Origin: Corythucha ciliata
Taxonomy: Eukaryota; Arthropoda; Insecta; Hemiptera; Tingidae
Assembly (NCBI GenBank): GCA_038030265.1
Contig: CM075938.1
Span: 11,819,009 to 11,883,008, forward strand
Length of the DNA stretch: 64,000 nt
Direction of reading: 5' to 3'
The notes under the pieces are model-generated. The model saw only the letters and a list, made by a program, of their open reading frames with translations, did no database searches and was not told the origin of the DNA. Below, in pieces: positions 52,155-64,000 of the stretch (within the stretch, counting starts at the first letter, position 1; each line of letters starts with the position of its first letter). Made by a program: the position numbers and the translations under genes.

Positions 52155-54962
52155 ACTTATTTCCATTTTTTTTCTCTCTCTTTAAAATAAGTTCAACAAG
52201 AGGTCAGTGCAATTTTAATTTATGTTTTCAACTACTTGACTTTTACAAGGTGGTAAAGGAGGTGTGCTCGTTGATTTTAATGTGATGAAAGGGGTCTCTA
52301 ACTGCCATTAGGAAACGATTAGACGCGTTAAAGTTGGCATCTGTGCCCGAAATGGTGAAGCCCATTATATAGGATGTTTCTTGCTCTGTTTTTTTGCGGT
52401 GGTGTAAAAAGAGTGGTTGGGGGAAGTCAAGAATTTGTAAATATCCCCAATGAGACGATAGGTGGTAGGGGTTTAGTCGACGGTCGATCAATAAGTTGCT
52501 TTCTCTTTTTCTTTCTTTCTTTCTTTTGTTTTCTTCTTCTTTCTTTTACTATTAGACCTCAAGCACATTTTCCAAGAGTCAAGAAGCTGATGGTCTTTTT
52601 TGTTTTGATCTACCGCCGTTTTTAGCGTAATCTGCCCCTTTTGTTAAGAAAAAAAAAACAACAAACGGAAATAACAAATCCAGTGCCTTTTACTTTACAT
52701 TGTTGTGTTTTGGTTTGATCTTCCATCTGGTAATTGATACTGGGACCTTGATGGATCTTCTTGCCCCCACCCATTATAATCGATTTCCAAAGGTATATTG
52801 ATTTTCCATTTTTAATAAGATTTATAAATCTACAAAGTTTCCACCCGAAGGCGGGGGGGGGGGAGTGTTTTTGGGCGTGGGCTTAGAGCCTTAGAGGTAC
52901 TCAAAACTTTCAAAAGAAAGTTCCTTCTTTCTCTCTAACGTTCCTTAGTAAACTTATCGTATTTCCAACCCTTATTGTATTTATTAGCAAGGTTACTCAA
53001 GCACCTAATTCCGTACATATTACGTTTGGAAGTTGCAAAAGTGCTTGAAGTGAAGTTGATATTCCTCTTTTCACCACCCCCCGGGGAGAAATCAAAATCG
53101 TGCGCCTGGCTTCTGGGAAATTTGAAACTGTCTCCTGTGCTTGCTTTCGCATTTACAAAGTGCCAGTTTTCATTTCATTTTCTTCTCCCTTCACTTTTTT
53201 CGACACATAGCCATTTTTCCATACGCTTTCAAACTTCTAGTGACATTTAATACATTCGTCAACAAGTTTATGTTAATTACCACGTCCTCTCCCCCTCCCC
53301 CTGGAATCCTCTAGGGAACTGTTGGAAAGATAGAGGGTGGGTTTTAGAATCTATAGAGATATGCACCTCACCCCCGCCCCCTTCATCCCTTTTAACCAGG
53401 CTACATAAATTCGACCAACCCACGCAGTCGGTGACATACCCAGTCTTTAACTGACAACTGACTGTGTTGGTGTCGCGTGAAGAGGAGGGGGTTGGAGGTG
53501 GCAGTTTCCGCCTTCACAATGTGGATTACATTAATTCAGGTACAAAACGTAGGTGTCCTTTACACGCCCTTTAAATGTAACATTCATTTTTACCTGATTT
53601 TATACGTAATTGGGATGTATGAAGTGTGGTTGGGCTTGAAAGGCGATGGTGAAGGGGAATTCGCCGCAGGAAGCCGATTTAAAAATGAAGAACATTAACG
53701 TTGCAAGGGGAGAGAGAGAGAGAGAAAAAAAACGATCAATGTTAAAACTGTCGCGGTGGTGGTATAAAGTTGTGAATACTGTCTCCCTTTTTCCACTTCT
53801 TTTCCGACTAACCGAATGCTTTACGTGACACAATTTCATCATGACTCCTTTCCATTCTTCGAGATCCCTCCATTTTATTTGACGTTCTTCGTGGATTTTC
53901 ACGCCCGAAACAACACTATTTTCGTTATATTTTCACAGCTATTCGGATCTCGTAAACATTTTTATTGGTTGGTAGTGGTTTGTGAGTGTGTGTGTGTGGG
54001 GGGGGGGGCAATGCTAATTGAAGTGGTGGGTAATAGGAGTTTGAAATCAAACAGGGGGAAGTCGAAGGCAAACGAATACCGTCGCTTTATCTGGACCTAC
54101 CCCCACCCTCACCGAGGGCATCAAACCTCGGGGGACAATCTTTCAAATCCTTTAACCCACCTCCAGTGTGCCCCCTCCCCCAACGCTTAAATTACAGTGA
54201 ACAGGATTATCCTTTCTACAATTTTGATTTTAAAAATTAATCCTTTGGGCAATAAAAAGTAAAAAATCTAAATTTGTCATTACGGCGTTGAGTTAAAAGA
54301 GAAAGACAGGCGTAATTGTTACCAAGGCGTAACAAAAAAGCGAGCATGATAAAAAAAACCTTTTTATGACTTGTAGCTTTTGAAATACATCAAAAGAAAA
54401 AAATGGTGATGTGGTGGCGGTCGGGGGAAGGTTGTTTGTAGCAGAGTTATGTCACTAGTTTTTGGAGGCCCCGTGAGGGCTGTCTTATACAATTCTACGG
54501 GCGATAAATTATATTTTAGTGGGCTTTTTTTTTATTGGTGTTAGTACACAGGCCAAAATCATTTGAACACGGCCCGTTTTGTCAGAGATGTTTAAATGCA
54601 AGAATAAGAAGAAGAAGAAAGAAAACTCACATTAGTGCCTCCTTACCCGTCGAAAATAACTTCGCGAGTTTGAGAGATGTTTATTATGACGCTATGACTC
54701 ATTTCTTGCATTAAGGTCTTTTCGTAGTGTGAGGACGGTTTGAAATTGCGGGGAGGGGGTGAGAATGAGTTTCTTACGAGCGTGTTTTAATAACATTAAA
54801 TTTCGTCAGGGACATATTTATTGTAACAAGTCTGGGAACTGGGATTTGTGATGTGCTTACGTCCTCATTTTGGCTCACGAAAGGTTATTTTATGCGACAA
54901 AAAGCGTTGAATAATTGTTGGATATGTCTCTCGTTTTATTTAGGGTTCAAATGAACAAGTGA

Positions 54963-55192
54963 AATTGGTGGAAGACTTTGTTAAATGTACAGGAACGAGT
55001 ATCCAATGTAACAATTGAGGACTTGGGGAACGAGTCTTTCGAGGGAATTTATGGCCAAGATAATTTCAACCATCCAAATGTCGCAGCATTGGGTCATGCG
55101 AATGACAAAATTAGTGATGCTTTGGAAAATAGAATTTTGGACTCTGCTTGTGATCTTATGGGAGTCCTAATGCCAGATTTTGTTATGTGATT
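54963..55192 (+). other. Coding-like open frame, unassigned
   Basis: About 75 codons, open from 54963 to the TGA near 55190, with protein-like, acidic composition: NVTIEDLGNESFEGIYGQDN, then FNHPNVAALGHANDKISDAL, ending in a segment with MGVLMPDFVM. It has no ATG at its start and no recognised domain. It lies about 180 bp left of a nested foldback. It could be a decayed transposon frame or a lost exon. Confidence 0.3.
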
Positions 55193-55376
55193 GTGGGCCA
55201 TAACCATGGCCCCGTATGGGGAGGGGGGTCACGGGAAAGAAAGAAGCCCAGTCTGGAAGGATTTCTGTGGGAGATGTTTCTGTATCTTTATGAAGTGAAG
55301 GACCACGTTCTTAGTTTGTCCGTTGTTTCCAGCTCTTGGCACGATGAATGTTGTTTCGATCAATTGAAAAAAGTTA

Positions 55377-56237
55377 CGGCCTTTTCACACTACTGAGAAA
55401 AAAGACAACTCCCGCGATCGCGTCGAATGTGAAAGGCCCCCATAGAGTTCTATGTGTTTTTACTGCAAGAGTCGGACGCTGACGCGCGCGTCGGCGTCTT
55501 TTTTCTCCTAAGCAGGGTATCCACAGTGCGAGGCAGCTCGCCTCGAGTGCCTCGGAACGCATGCTCGGAGTGTGGATACCGAGGTTGCTCGCAGCGAGCC
55601 GCTCACCTCGCACCGTGCGACGCGAGGCAGGGGCTTGTCGGTAAAAAGGTGCTGCACAAAGGAGCCTCGGGGTGAGGCGTGCGTTTAGTGGATACCAGCT
55701 TAGTTTGCCTCGGAGTGCACAAAACCGCGCCATGGAAAACGAAGTACTTCATGGTACCTATCGTTAAATTATATGGACAGCATCGTTTATTGAGGGATCC
55801 AAAACACCTAATATTACAACAAAAATCTTCGGGAAGATCTCTTGCGGGAAATATCTTTAGCCGTGAATATTCCGGCAAAATATTTAAAGAAGAAGATGGC
55901 ATCTCTATTGGGCTCCTGTAGTATCCTGTTCCCGTATTCCATCCCATTTTAAACAATTGTTTGACCCACCTACGGTGGCGCCTTTTTTTCTGTCGCTTTT
56001 TCTTAACGATCGTAGGCATCACAATGTAGGCAGCGGCCGCCACTTCAACGTTCTTCCTGGTTGGCGGGGCCATGTCTACTGCCACCAATTTTGAAAGGGG
56101 GTTCGCGTGCTCGCATCGAGCATGCGAGGGTACAATTTAACTCAACAACGCATGCCTCACCCCGAGGCAGATGCCGCGAGGCATTCGAGGCGAGTTGCCT
56201 CGCACTGTGGATACTATACTCTAGTGTGAAAGGGGCC
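55377..56237. mobile_element. PIF/Harbinger-like MITE, TTA-flanked, with nested GCGAGGC foldback (copy J)
   Basis: The outer ends CGGCCTTTTCACACTACTGA and, reverse-complemented, GGCCCCTTTCACACTAGAGT are flanked by TTA (55374-55376 and 56238-56240). Inside, GTATCCACAGTGCGAGGCAG at 55518 pairs with CTCGCACTGTGGATAC near 56200. Both are followed by CGCCTCGA/TGCCTCG-rich arms. The centre (55690-56040) holds short frames without a recognised domain. It is markedly more GC-rich than the flanks. Confidence 0.75.
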
Positions 56238-58965
56238 TTAATGTGGCAGTCGGCCTCAAACGCGCACAACGAATGGGGTTTTCGTTCGTGGCCGCGGAAC
56301 CCTCAGGCGTATTGATCCGCAGGATTAATCACGGGCCGTTAAGAGATACTATACTATGATATGCCAAATGGGCTTTTTCCGCGCTGAATTGAACGTTTTC
56401 TAGCTAATTTAATAGCTTCTTGGCCAGGTTGTGATCAGTCTTTCTTCCGTACTTCTGAGTGCAGCGGTAAGAGAGGACGAACGATTCGTCGGACGACGCC
56501 TGTGAATTCGCGCTTGTCTGCGGAGGGGGGGGGGGGGTAATTCTGAGAAGATCGCAAAATTTTTTCGTGACTGACTGTGTTGGAACGCAGCCCGATTTCT
56601 TTCACTTCTCTAAAAATGGACTAAGTTCGGTCCAAAAGTTGAATCAATTGATCCCGCAGCTAAAGTTACAGAACCAGTCCCCCTTGGTCAGTTGGGGCAT
56701 TACCGCATTATCCTTCTCGTGTATATTCGGAATTTTGTGAAATTTCCCAAGTTATGTACAAATTTGAAAACCGATTTCCTGTTTTCCAGCCGATCATCTT
56801 CGATGGAATTCTTGATCTAACGTTAAACGCTTGGGCTTTCTAGGGAACGTCCGGCTCGAAGGATTCATCACTAAAGAAAAGAGGGTTGTAGAGGAAAAAG
56901 TATAGGCAATAGCCTGCACGGCCTTTAGGTCTTGAAGTGGTGGTGTTTCAGGTTTTGAAATACTATTGTGCCCCCGCCCAAGATGTTTTTACCCGTTGTC
57001 GTTCCCTCCATCATTTCCCCACCCCTACCAAACTCGTTTTCGATCCATGCATGAGCTTTTCATTAAGTTTTTAAAAGTCAGTTGGAACCGAGTCAATAGT
57101 ACCTTTTTCCCCATTTCCGACCGTTCTGAGTCCTACTGCGTGCAGAGAAAGATTAAATATTTAGACATTGCAAATCGATAAAGCTAACTCTTGAATTCAA
57201 AGCTGATCGATTTGGTAAATATCAGGGCTTTATTTTGCTTATATAAAATTTGAACTTTTCAAATTCCCGTCTCTCTCTGTCTCTGACGCTCACTGTTCAC
57301 AGAAGTTTTCGCTTTGAAGTATTTCGAAATACTTCCCCCTTAATGAATAATATGGTTCGACTTGTCATCATTTTTTTTCTTTCCTTTTTGTGTTCCGTTC
57401 CCTGTTTTTAGCCTAATAAGAACAGTTTTTTTTTTTCCTTCGCCTTTTCTCTCCTCCTCCTCCTCACCCATTTTTTCAACATTTTTTAATAATATCCCTT
57501 GCGGTGAAAGATGAAACGTAAGCTATCAATCTCTACCCTTTCCCATTACCCATTTGACACGGCTCTTCATCTCTTGCCTCTTTCTTCCTCCCCCATCACC
57601 TTTAGTCCCTCGTCAAAAAGTGTGACAAGTCCCCCACCCCTACCCCAACCACCAACGTCGTTCATTCTTCCAGTACTCACCGACTCGCTCTCCCTATAGT
57701 TTTCCTGCCATTTCCCTCATTCGCTTCCACCTAGGTTTTATTTTACTGTCGCTCTTTCCTTTTTAAGCTTTTAGAAGGGGGAAAAAAACTTTCTTAATGA
57801 TGGATTTGTTAAAACTCTACCAATGTGCATATTATCAAGTCTCATAACTTTTAGTGTTGGAGGTTGTCACATTATTTGACACTGTTTAGTGTTTTGTACG
57901 GCCTTAGTAGCCCTTTGCAATAGGAGGGGGTTGCGGGTTTCAGGCTTTGATAGCTCGATATAGCCCCTTAGTAAGGTCTTTATAAACGTTACGGTTTTAG
58001 CGGGTCTGAACGTCATGTTCTCGGGGGAACCTGTTGGAATTGTGAAGGAAGCCCTCGTTACTTTCTTTAACTTTCCGTAGCACTTCGGACATTTCTCCAA
58101 AGGACGACCTTTCGACTTGTGTGCCACTGAGACGGATGCCGTTAGCCCGTTTCATGTATAGGTCTTTCCAAGTTTGCTAGTTCCGAGTTGTAATCTTCTT
58201 TTTTTGAGTGTTTTTTGTTTTGTTTGTTTTTCGTCTTGATTTCCTAAATTTCGCTCTCTTTCGCAAATTTCTCTCTTTTTCTTCTCATCACCGTTTCATA
58301 TAATACGCTTTGAAGTATACAATCCAGCGGAGAAGCGAAACGGAACGGATACGAGTGGAAAACAAACATTTATGTTAACTGAAGAGCAGTGGTACCCTTA
58401 TTTTTGTTTGCTTTGCTTTCTTTTTTTCTGTTATATACCCCACGCTTCACTCGTCTCTTCTCAATCGGCGGGGTTTGTATGAAATACCTTTTTCCTCCTT
58501 CGCCCCAATGTAAAAATCTTGTTCCTCCTATTTGAAAAAAGCCTGATTTGAAAATCACCAAGAACCTTCAAAATTACGAAATTAGCTTTTCTTAAAAGAA
58601 ACACAGTCTCCTTATCTAATAAATTCTCTTCCTGAGGGCTACAGAAATGGAGTGAGTAAGAATGGAAGGGGGAGGGGGAAGAAAAAGTTTCTGAACTCTT
58701 CCTCAGTCAGGAAAATCCCGGTTGAGTTAGTGTGGAGGGGATAAGAATAATGTTGCTAACTGGCTAACTAACTTCTCCCTAAAGGCCTCGTAAATGGTGT
58801 GGTAGTGATAGTAGGGGGTGGGGGTATTCATGTCTCGATTAAGACTTACAAGTTCTCTCTCGAAAAAGTGTCGAGAAAAACGAGTTTGCAGGGCTGTATC
58901 TTGGAATATACGTTGGGGGCGCGTTTCTGAGGTTAAAAGCGACTACTTTGAAACACCCCTTTCCC

Positions 58966-58990
58966 CATTTTTTTTTTTTTTTTTTTTTTT
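58966..58990 (+). repeat. Poly(T) tract
   Basis: About 22 T followed by ATATTTTATATTTTC, within intron 4. No gene. Confidence 0.85.
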
Positions 58991-61635
58991 ATATTTTATA
59001 TTTTCTTATCTTTCATCCTTTCACATGGGGTGTGGATGGGGGCTGGTAAAGAAGGAAGTTCTGATAAAGATACTTTCCGGTTGATGTATCGGAAGGTCGA
59101 GCGTTAAAGGTGTTCCTACTCGGAAAAGAGATCGGTGGTTGTGAGATATAGTTTCTTGGTGTGCGGAGATGTGTGTGAGAAGGGAAGCATTGTTAACACC
59201 TGCGTGAATTCCGTGATAACTTCGTGTCGGCTGTCGGAGTGCAGTGGGTTGTGCACAGCCCTTGGGTTGTGCGTTGTTGGGTCTCCCCTATTCCCATGCG
59301 GCCCTCCTTAATTGTTATACCCCCCCCCCCTTAATTGCTAAGGAATTCATTCGGAAGCTTTTAACTACGATTTACTTCTTTAAAAAAAATACATTGAGCA
59401 ATGTGATGGACTATTTTGGACTCGTTTTTTTTTGTGAGTTAATAATAGATTTTGCGAAGGGGTCAGAGCTGTCTCTGTCCCTGCTCCCGTAACTTAGTTG
59501 AAGCTTCTTGTGACCAGGCAGCGTAACTAACGATGGGAGCGTTAACTTTTTAATGAAATAGTGAATGGGACTGAGGACAAAGTACGAAGTATAGGGTGAA
59601 AAAAGATGTCTATGTGATTTGATAGGGGTGGAGGGAAGTGGGAGATGACAAAAGAAAAAGGAAAAAAAAACTCATTAATGAGCGATATACTTTTCAAAAG
59701 AGAACCCCAGGAGGTACAAATCATAAAAAGCTTCTGTAATCTTTTCGTGAAGAGAAAAAGAAAATGCTTTCTTCCTCTTGAAAGAGCTTCCTGGAAAATA
59801 GAGTTAAAAAGACAGTGAAAGTTCCTCGTTTTATCATGAAAAGGCCGTCGCCTTCCTAGAAAAAGGCCTCCCATGATCAGAAAACCCGCCTCTTTCACTT
59901 TTTTAAACTTCCTCAAAATAATCCTTGTGATAAAGAAGAGGGGATTTAACAGTCAAATAAATATTCAAGCTCGTTAAGAATGGTATCACTACAAATGTGA
60001 CTGTCGGAAGCGTTTTAATTATGCTTCAACTATGTGCCCCCCTTCTCGTTAACTAATGTTCACAATTTGTTCCAGTGCTTTGGGTCTTAATAGTCATAAG
60101 GATCTGGCTGTATGTTGCTAGAATAATGGTGTGAGTGTGTTTTGCTGTGGTTGGTTGTTGGGCGGGGGTTGAGTGGGTGGCACGGGGTTCTCTCACTTAA
60201 AAGCCTTGAACTCTCCCTCCACACAGTTTACAAATAGTTCCTGACTCTCTCGCGTTAAATCTCTTCAAACACTACATTTCTCTCGGAGGGGGCCCAAGAG
60301 CTAAGCTGGTGCTTCAAATTGATTTATCACCCCCTTCAAGTGGAAGGTGGAACTTCCTAGAGATAACAAACGAGGACGAAAGGGAGATAGAGTGAGAGTG
60401 TGTTCTCGATTAATTCGCCCTAAACATATTTATTTCCTTTGTGGCTTGGAATATTTGTGGCATTACTTCCAGAACATTTTTGTGTTTATACCTCCAGATT
60501 GTAGTGGCCCAATGAATCACTCAGAACATAGGGTATCAGGTGCAACATATTTCATTTGGGTCTTTTTTGGAGGGTCCTTAATTTAGTAGAAAACTCACGT
60601 TGCAAGTATGTGTGGGGGTATTGGTGATCCCGTGTGAAAAATGCCGTGGAAAAATTGGGAAATTGAGGTCTTACTCCCTCTTTCAACCCCTCTACCTCAC
60701 ATCTTTTCTCTGTATATTAAAGTGGTTAGTTCGTGAAGTGTTGGCATGTTGGGCCGATGGAAAACTTATATCATATTTCCTAATGCATTAAGCCTCTCGA
60801 AAGCACCTTTTTCCCCTTTCTTTTCCGACCTTCCCCCTAGCCATCTCTAACTGGTAGCAAGCGGTAAATCAATATACTCTTAGTAGTGCTATTTTAACCA
60901 GGAAAAAGGTGTTATCCGTGAAGAATCAAGAAACAAGTGCTTCCCGTGTGCTTGTCTTGTTTTTCCGCATAAAAAATTAATGGATGACTAAAAGCCGGGA
61001 TGGGCGATAAAATGTGAAAAGGGAACACCTGATCTTCGTAATTATATTTCAGTCCACTTACATGCACTCTCCGCGACAAATTAGATATCGCGTTTCATAG
61101 TTCGCTATTTAAATGAACATATGCTTTTACTATATCGCCCTCACTGATTTTAACGCAATCACAAAACCCCCCCTCCCCAACCTCGATTTAACTGCTACAT
61201 AAAAAAATAAGCTTCCTAGCGATTATCTTGTGCCTTCAAGCGCCTGATACACTTCCCATATTAACACACTTGATGCCGTGAACTGTGTGTGCTTGGTGAG
61301 TCTGGATTAATCTAAACAATTTATCTTCCAATCACGAAATTAATTCGTCGCTCGATTAACTTCTTCCTTCCTCCGCCGGCCCTGCCTTGCACACACTTCG
61401 TTCGCAGTATACTGCGGCTAATGATAGTTTATATTGCTTAATCTTAATAGCCATGACGGGAGAGGGGGTGTAGGGGTTTGGGGGGTAGTTTGGAAGTTTT
61501 GTCGTTGGATCTTCCGTTATTTCACGTTTTAACGTGACATCCGGAAAGAAAGTAATAACCCCTTCTTCTGTATAGTTCTGTCCATTTTTTCACACTGATA
61601 GCATTTTTGTGATAACGTAAGTCTGTTGCACCATA

Positions 61636-61951
61636 ATTTTGTGGTTATAGTTCATTGTGGTTGGACTTTTTTGTGGCTTGACATTTTGTGGTTAGACCTT
61701 TTTGTGGTTAGACCTGCCGTCTGACAACAACCGTCTGTCAACAGCCAACGGTGGGGACGGTCGATAACCCGGTCTTGCACGTGTCGGGTCATCCAACGTC
61801 GCGTCGTACGGCGATTGTCGCCTTCTCACAGAAAGGGTTACTTCAACTGTCCTAGGAATAAGACAAGCCGGGTTGGTCATTTTTTTTTTGTGACTAGACC
61901 TTTTTGCGATTAGACCTTTTGTGGTTAGAAATTTTTGGTGGTTAGACGATT
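61636..61951 (+). repeat. TTTTTGTGGTTAGACC tandem repeat, split by a GC-rich insert
   Basis: Units such as TTTTGTGGTTAGACC occur about five times at 61636-61715 and about four times at 61880-61951 with small changes (GCGATTAGACC, GTGACTAGACC). Between them (61716-61879) lies a GC-richer stretch with CGTCTGTC repeats. A minus-strand frame crosses it but carries no domain. Related to the degenerate block at 3611-3810. Confidence 0.6.
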
Positions 61952-64000
61952 TAGACGAAGAATGTTCAGCGATACTGGTAGGAAGGTAAGGGGAAAATAC
62001 TTCATTTAGAATTAAGACGCTGGCGTTCCGCATTCGGGCATAGGTCTGTACAGCAACATCATTCTCCTCAGTGGTAAAGAGTAAGAGATGGAATTTTGTC
62101 ATAATTGATCTCTTTTGATCTGTAAATGGGAGTGGCGGCTGATGATGTGTTTCTTTCTGTCTATATACAAACATTTTTACAGGAAGAGCGACGAGAAAAA
62201 ATGAAGGGGGGAAAAAAGCGCTCTCGCTCTGTCGTAATCTTGACAACGCAGGCGGATAATAATTGATGAAAAGCGTGTCCAGAGCCCGGGAGAAACGTTT
62301 TCTAGGGTTACAGTTGAGGTGGCGGAGTCTTCGTAGTGTGTTGCCTTTTTTCCCCCTCTCATTCCGTGTTAGGCCGTTTTTTCTTCCTTACAATATCCTT
62401 CACTCTGCACACTTTTTCCCCGCTTTTTTCTTCTTGAATTACAACTCTCGACGTGAAGAGGACCGGTAGAAGAGAACTGAGAATGAATGGATTCAGAAAA
62501 TAAAACGTCTGGTGAAGGGGGAGGGGAGGCGTCTAAGTAATTGTAACTTCTTTCTTTCCTCCTTTTTTTTTTCTGCTTGAATTGTAGTACCCTTACATTT
62601 TATCTCTCCATAGTAAGAGTTGAATATTTTTAAATAACGACATTCAGAATATTCCGTATACGGAGAAGAAGTTGGGGCAGGGTGTATTAAAAATCAGACT
62701 AGGCATTTATGTTTTTCAGGTAGAAAATATAGCATTCCTCTCCCCCATGGTATTCCAGTCACGTAATTTTTTGGCATCCTCTCTCTTGTAAACTCCTCTT
62801 TTCCAGCTTCATCTTCATGCTGGAAATATTTCAATCTTGCTAATGACCATTACTATTCCGTTTCATCCACCCGCCCACCCCACTCACCGGATTTCTCCTT
62901 CGGTTGGATATAAAATGTTTTCAGGTAATTTAACTTACCCCTATTCTTATTTTTCGAGGGTCTCTTTCTAAGATGGAAGGAAAAATCTCATGGAATCTCC
63001 CTTCCCCCGCCATGTTTCTAAATTGCCTTAACGGTCATGTTGCAAATTTTGAAGGAGACCCTTTTTTTAGATAACAAAAAGTCCTGCTCTCTTAAACATA
63101 AATAATCATTATTTAAATGTAGGGAAATCCAAATTAAATTCATGCGCACCGCGTGAAGAGTCTCGGAAAATAATCCTCTCATTTTAATAATTTATTCCTC
63201 TCAGTTAGCAAGGGCGTGGGGGGGGGGGTCAGGACGTTTTTCGTAGTTGAAAAGCTATAGAGGACGGCTTTTGAAATTTTTTTTACCGTCTACACTCGGA
63301 GGTGGAATGTACATTGGAAAACGCTGTTTCCCATTTCCGCCTAATTGGCTGTACGTTCATGACATCAACAAAGTTTTTCTTCTGGGAACCTTGTTATTTT
63401 AACTTCGAATTATTTTCTCTCCGTTCCCCCTCATTTTGCTACTTTGTTCTTCATGTAACGAGGACTGTACTACTCTGTCCTATGAACGTATGAAGAGATT
63501 TGAAAGAAGAGTAGAGGAGAGACTCCTTTTCAGGAGAAGTGCGGTTATGATGTGCACTAGAATTGGCCCTTCTACCGTGGAGCATACAAGGAGGAACAAC
63601 TTCATGTTCAGTTATCTCTGGGTTGCACACTTTTCTGGTCCGCATATAAATTTTTTTTTTTTTTTTCTAAAAAAATAATCGTGACTTTGGTGGAGGGAGG
63701 CAAGAGCTACTCTGGCTTTAGTAGTCCTGGCGGAGTGTGGGTGTGAGGCTTATAGAAGTCAGGAAGTTAATATGGAAGCGAGTTTATGACTTAGCTATTT
63801 TTTAATGAAATTTTTCTTTCCGCTACACTGGATCCTTTGCAAATATTAGGCCTATGACATACTGGGCGGTTTGCCGCAGCTCAGTACGTCACCTAGTTGC
63901 GGTTCCCGCGAAGTAGTGAGGAGAGAGAGGAATGACCAAGGGAGAAAATTATTTCTCCTCGAGTCCTCGTAACACTAAACACTAAAATAGTAACACTAAT

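Larger units (their letters stand above)
52145..64000 (+). other. Intron 4 of the hnRNP L-like gene (AT-AC), incomplete, over 11.8 kb
   Basis: The next RRM exon was not found. 52155-54960 and 56238-61635 hold G/C runs (about 52852, 54000, 56527, 59321), T tracts (58970-58990), CT/GA tracts and random short frames. 61952-64000 shows nothing recognisable. Longer frames such as minus 61692-62246 and minus 59542-59916 have low-complexity composition and no domain. Confidence 0.6.

Noticed and set aside
55603..56088. 161-codon minus-strand frame
   Set aside because: It lies across the inverted arms and centre of the TTA-flanked foldback and shows no domain.
59330..59350. Possible U12 branch site and AC acceptor for intron 4 (CCTTAAT near 59310-59340)
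   Set aside because: The sequence after the candidate AC is a C run and does not encode the expected FDS-like continuation of the RRM.
61692..62246. 184-codon minus-strand open frame
   Set aside because: It crosses the GTGGTTAGACC repeat block, has no domain, and its composition is irregular; probably chance.
1..64000. CRISPR array, rRNA operon or bacterial operon
   Set aside because: No regularly spaced direct repeats with unique spacers, no rRNA-like segment and no compact gene arrays; the introns and element types are eukaryotic.

Overview
This window is nuclear DNA from an animal, most likely an arthropod; I cannot name the species. It is AT-rich, has GT-AG introns and one minor-class intron signal, and carries two recognisable host genes among a very dense population of DNA-transposon debris. 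No bacterial-style operon, rRNA, tRNA or CRISPR array is visible. The sequence starts at a BamHI site (ggatcc), which may or may not be an accident of cutting.

Host genes. (1) A compact two-exon gene on the minus strand (646-1393, 70-bp intron) encodes a complete 225-aa VAP-like tail-anchored ER protein: MSP domain, short low-complexity linker, C-terminal membrane anchor. (2) From 8741 to beyond the right edge, the plus strand carries the 5' part of a hnRNP L / smooth-type RNA-binding protein gene. Five coding exons can be placed: two alternative first exons (8741-8809 and 25275-25334), then 25777-25823, 26306-26372 and 52059-52144. Their phases fit exactly (0, 2, 0, 2), and the last two encode the first part of an RRM. 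Introns are about 17.0 kb, 0.48 kb and 25.7 kb, and the last runs more than 11.8 kb past the window edge. That last intron opens with a perfect AT-AC U12-type donor, ATATCCTTT.

Mobile DNA fills most of the rest. One group is PIF/Harbinger-like MITEs: palindromic elements flanked by the 3-bp target TTA, with ends such as GGCCC, AGGCCC or GGGTGCG. At least ten copies are visible. Between about 40.1 and 44.4 kb they abut head to tail, and neighbours share a single TTA. Other families are: TA-flanked mariner/Tc1-like elements (5545-7357, 16952-18013, 33489-35492); a roughly 145-bp foldback family beginning GCGTTTTC (four clear copies); a roughly 135-bp foldback family with core GTCGGGAAAAAATGCCGCAA (four copies or parts); a 3.5-kb element with TAGTGATGCAC ends and arrays of GGTCTC (47617-51096); a truncated pogo/Tigger/Jerky transposase (11591-12280, minus); a 1.4-kb inverted duplication of a SWIM-zinc-finger fragment (4112-5480); and a possible Penelope-like tail near 24.1-24.5 kb.

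Layout: 1-650 MITE and 3' flank; 646-1393 VAP; 1.4-8.7 kb repeats and upstream region; 8.7-52.1 kb hnRNP L 5' exons with repeat-filled introns; 52.1-64 kb start of the AT-AC intron, holding a nested foldback (55377-56237) and a GTGGTTAGACC repeat block (61636-61951). The two host genes are not functionally linked by anything seen here.
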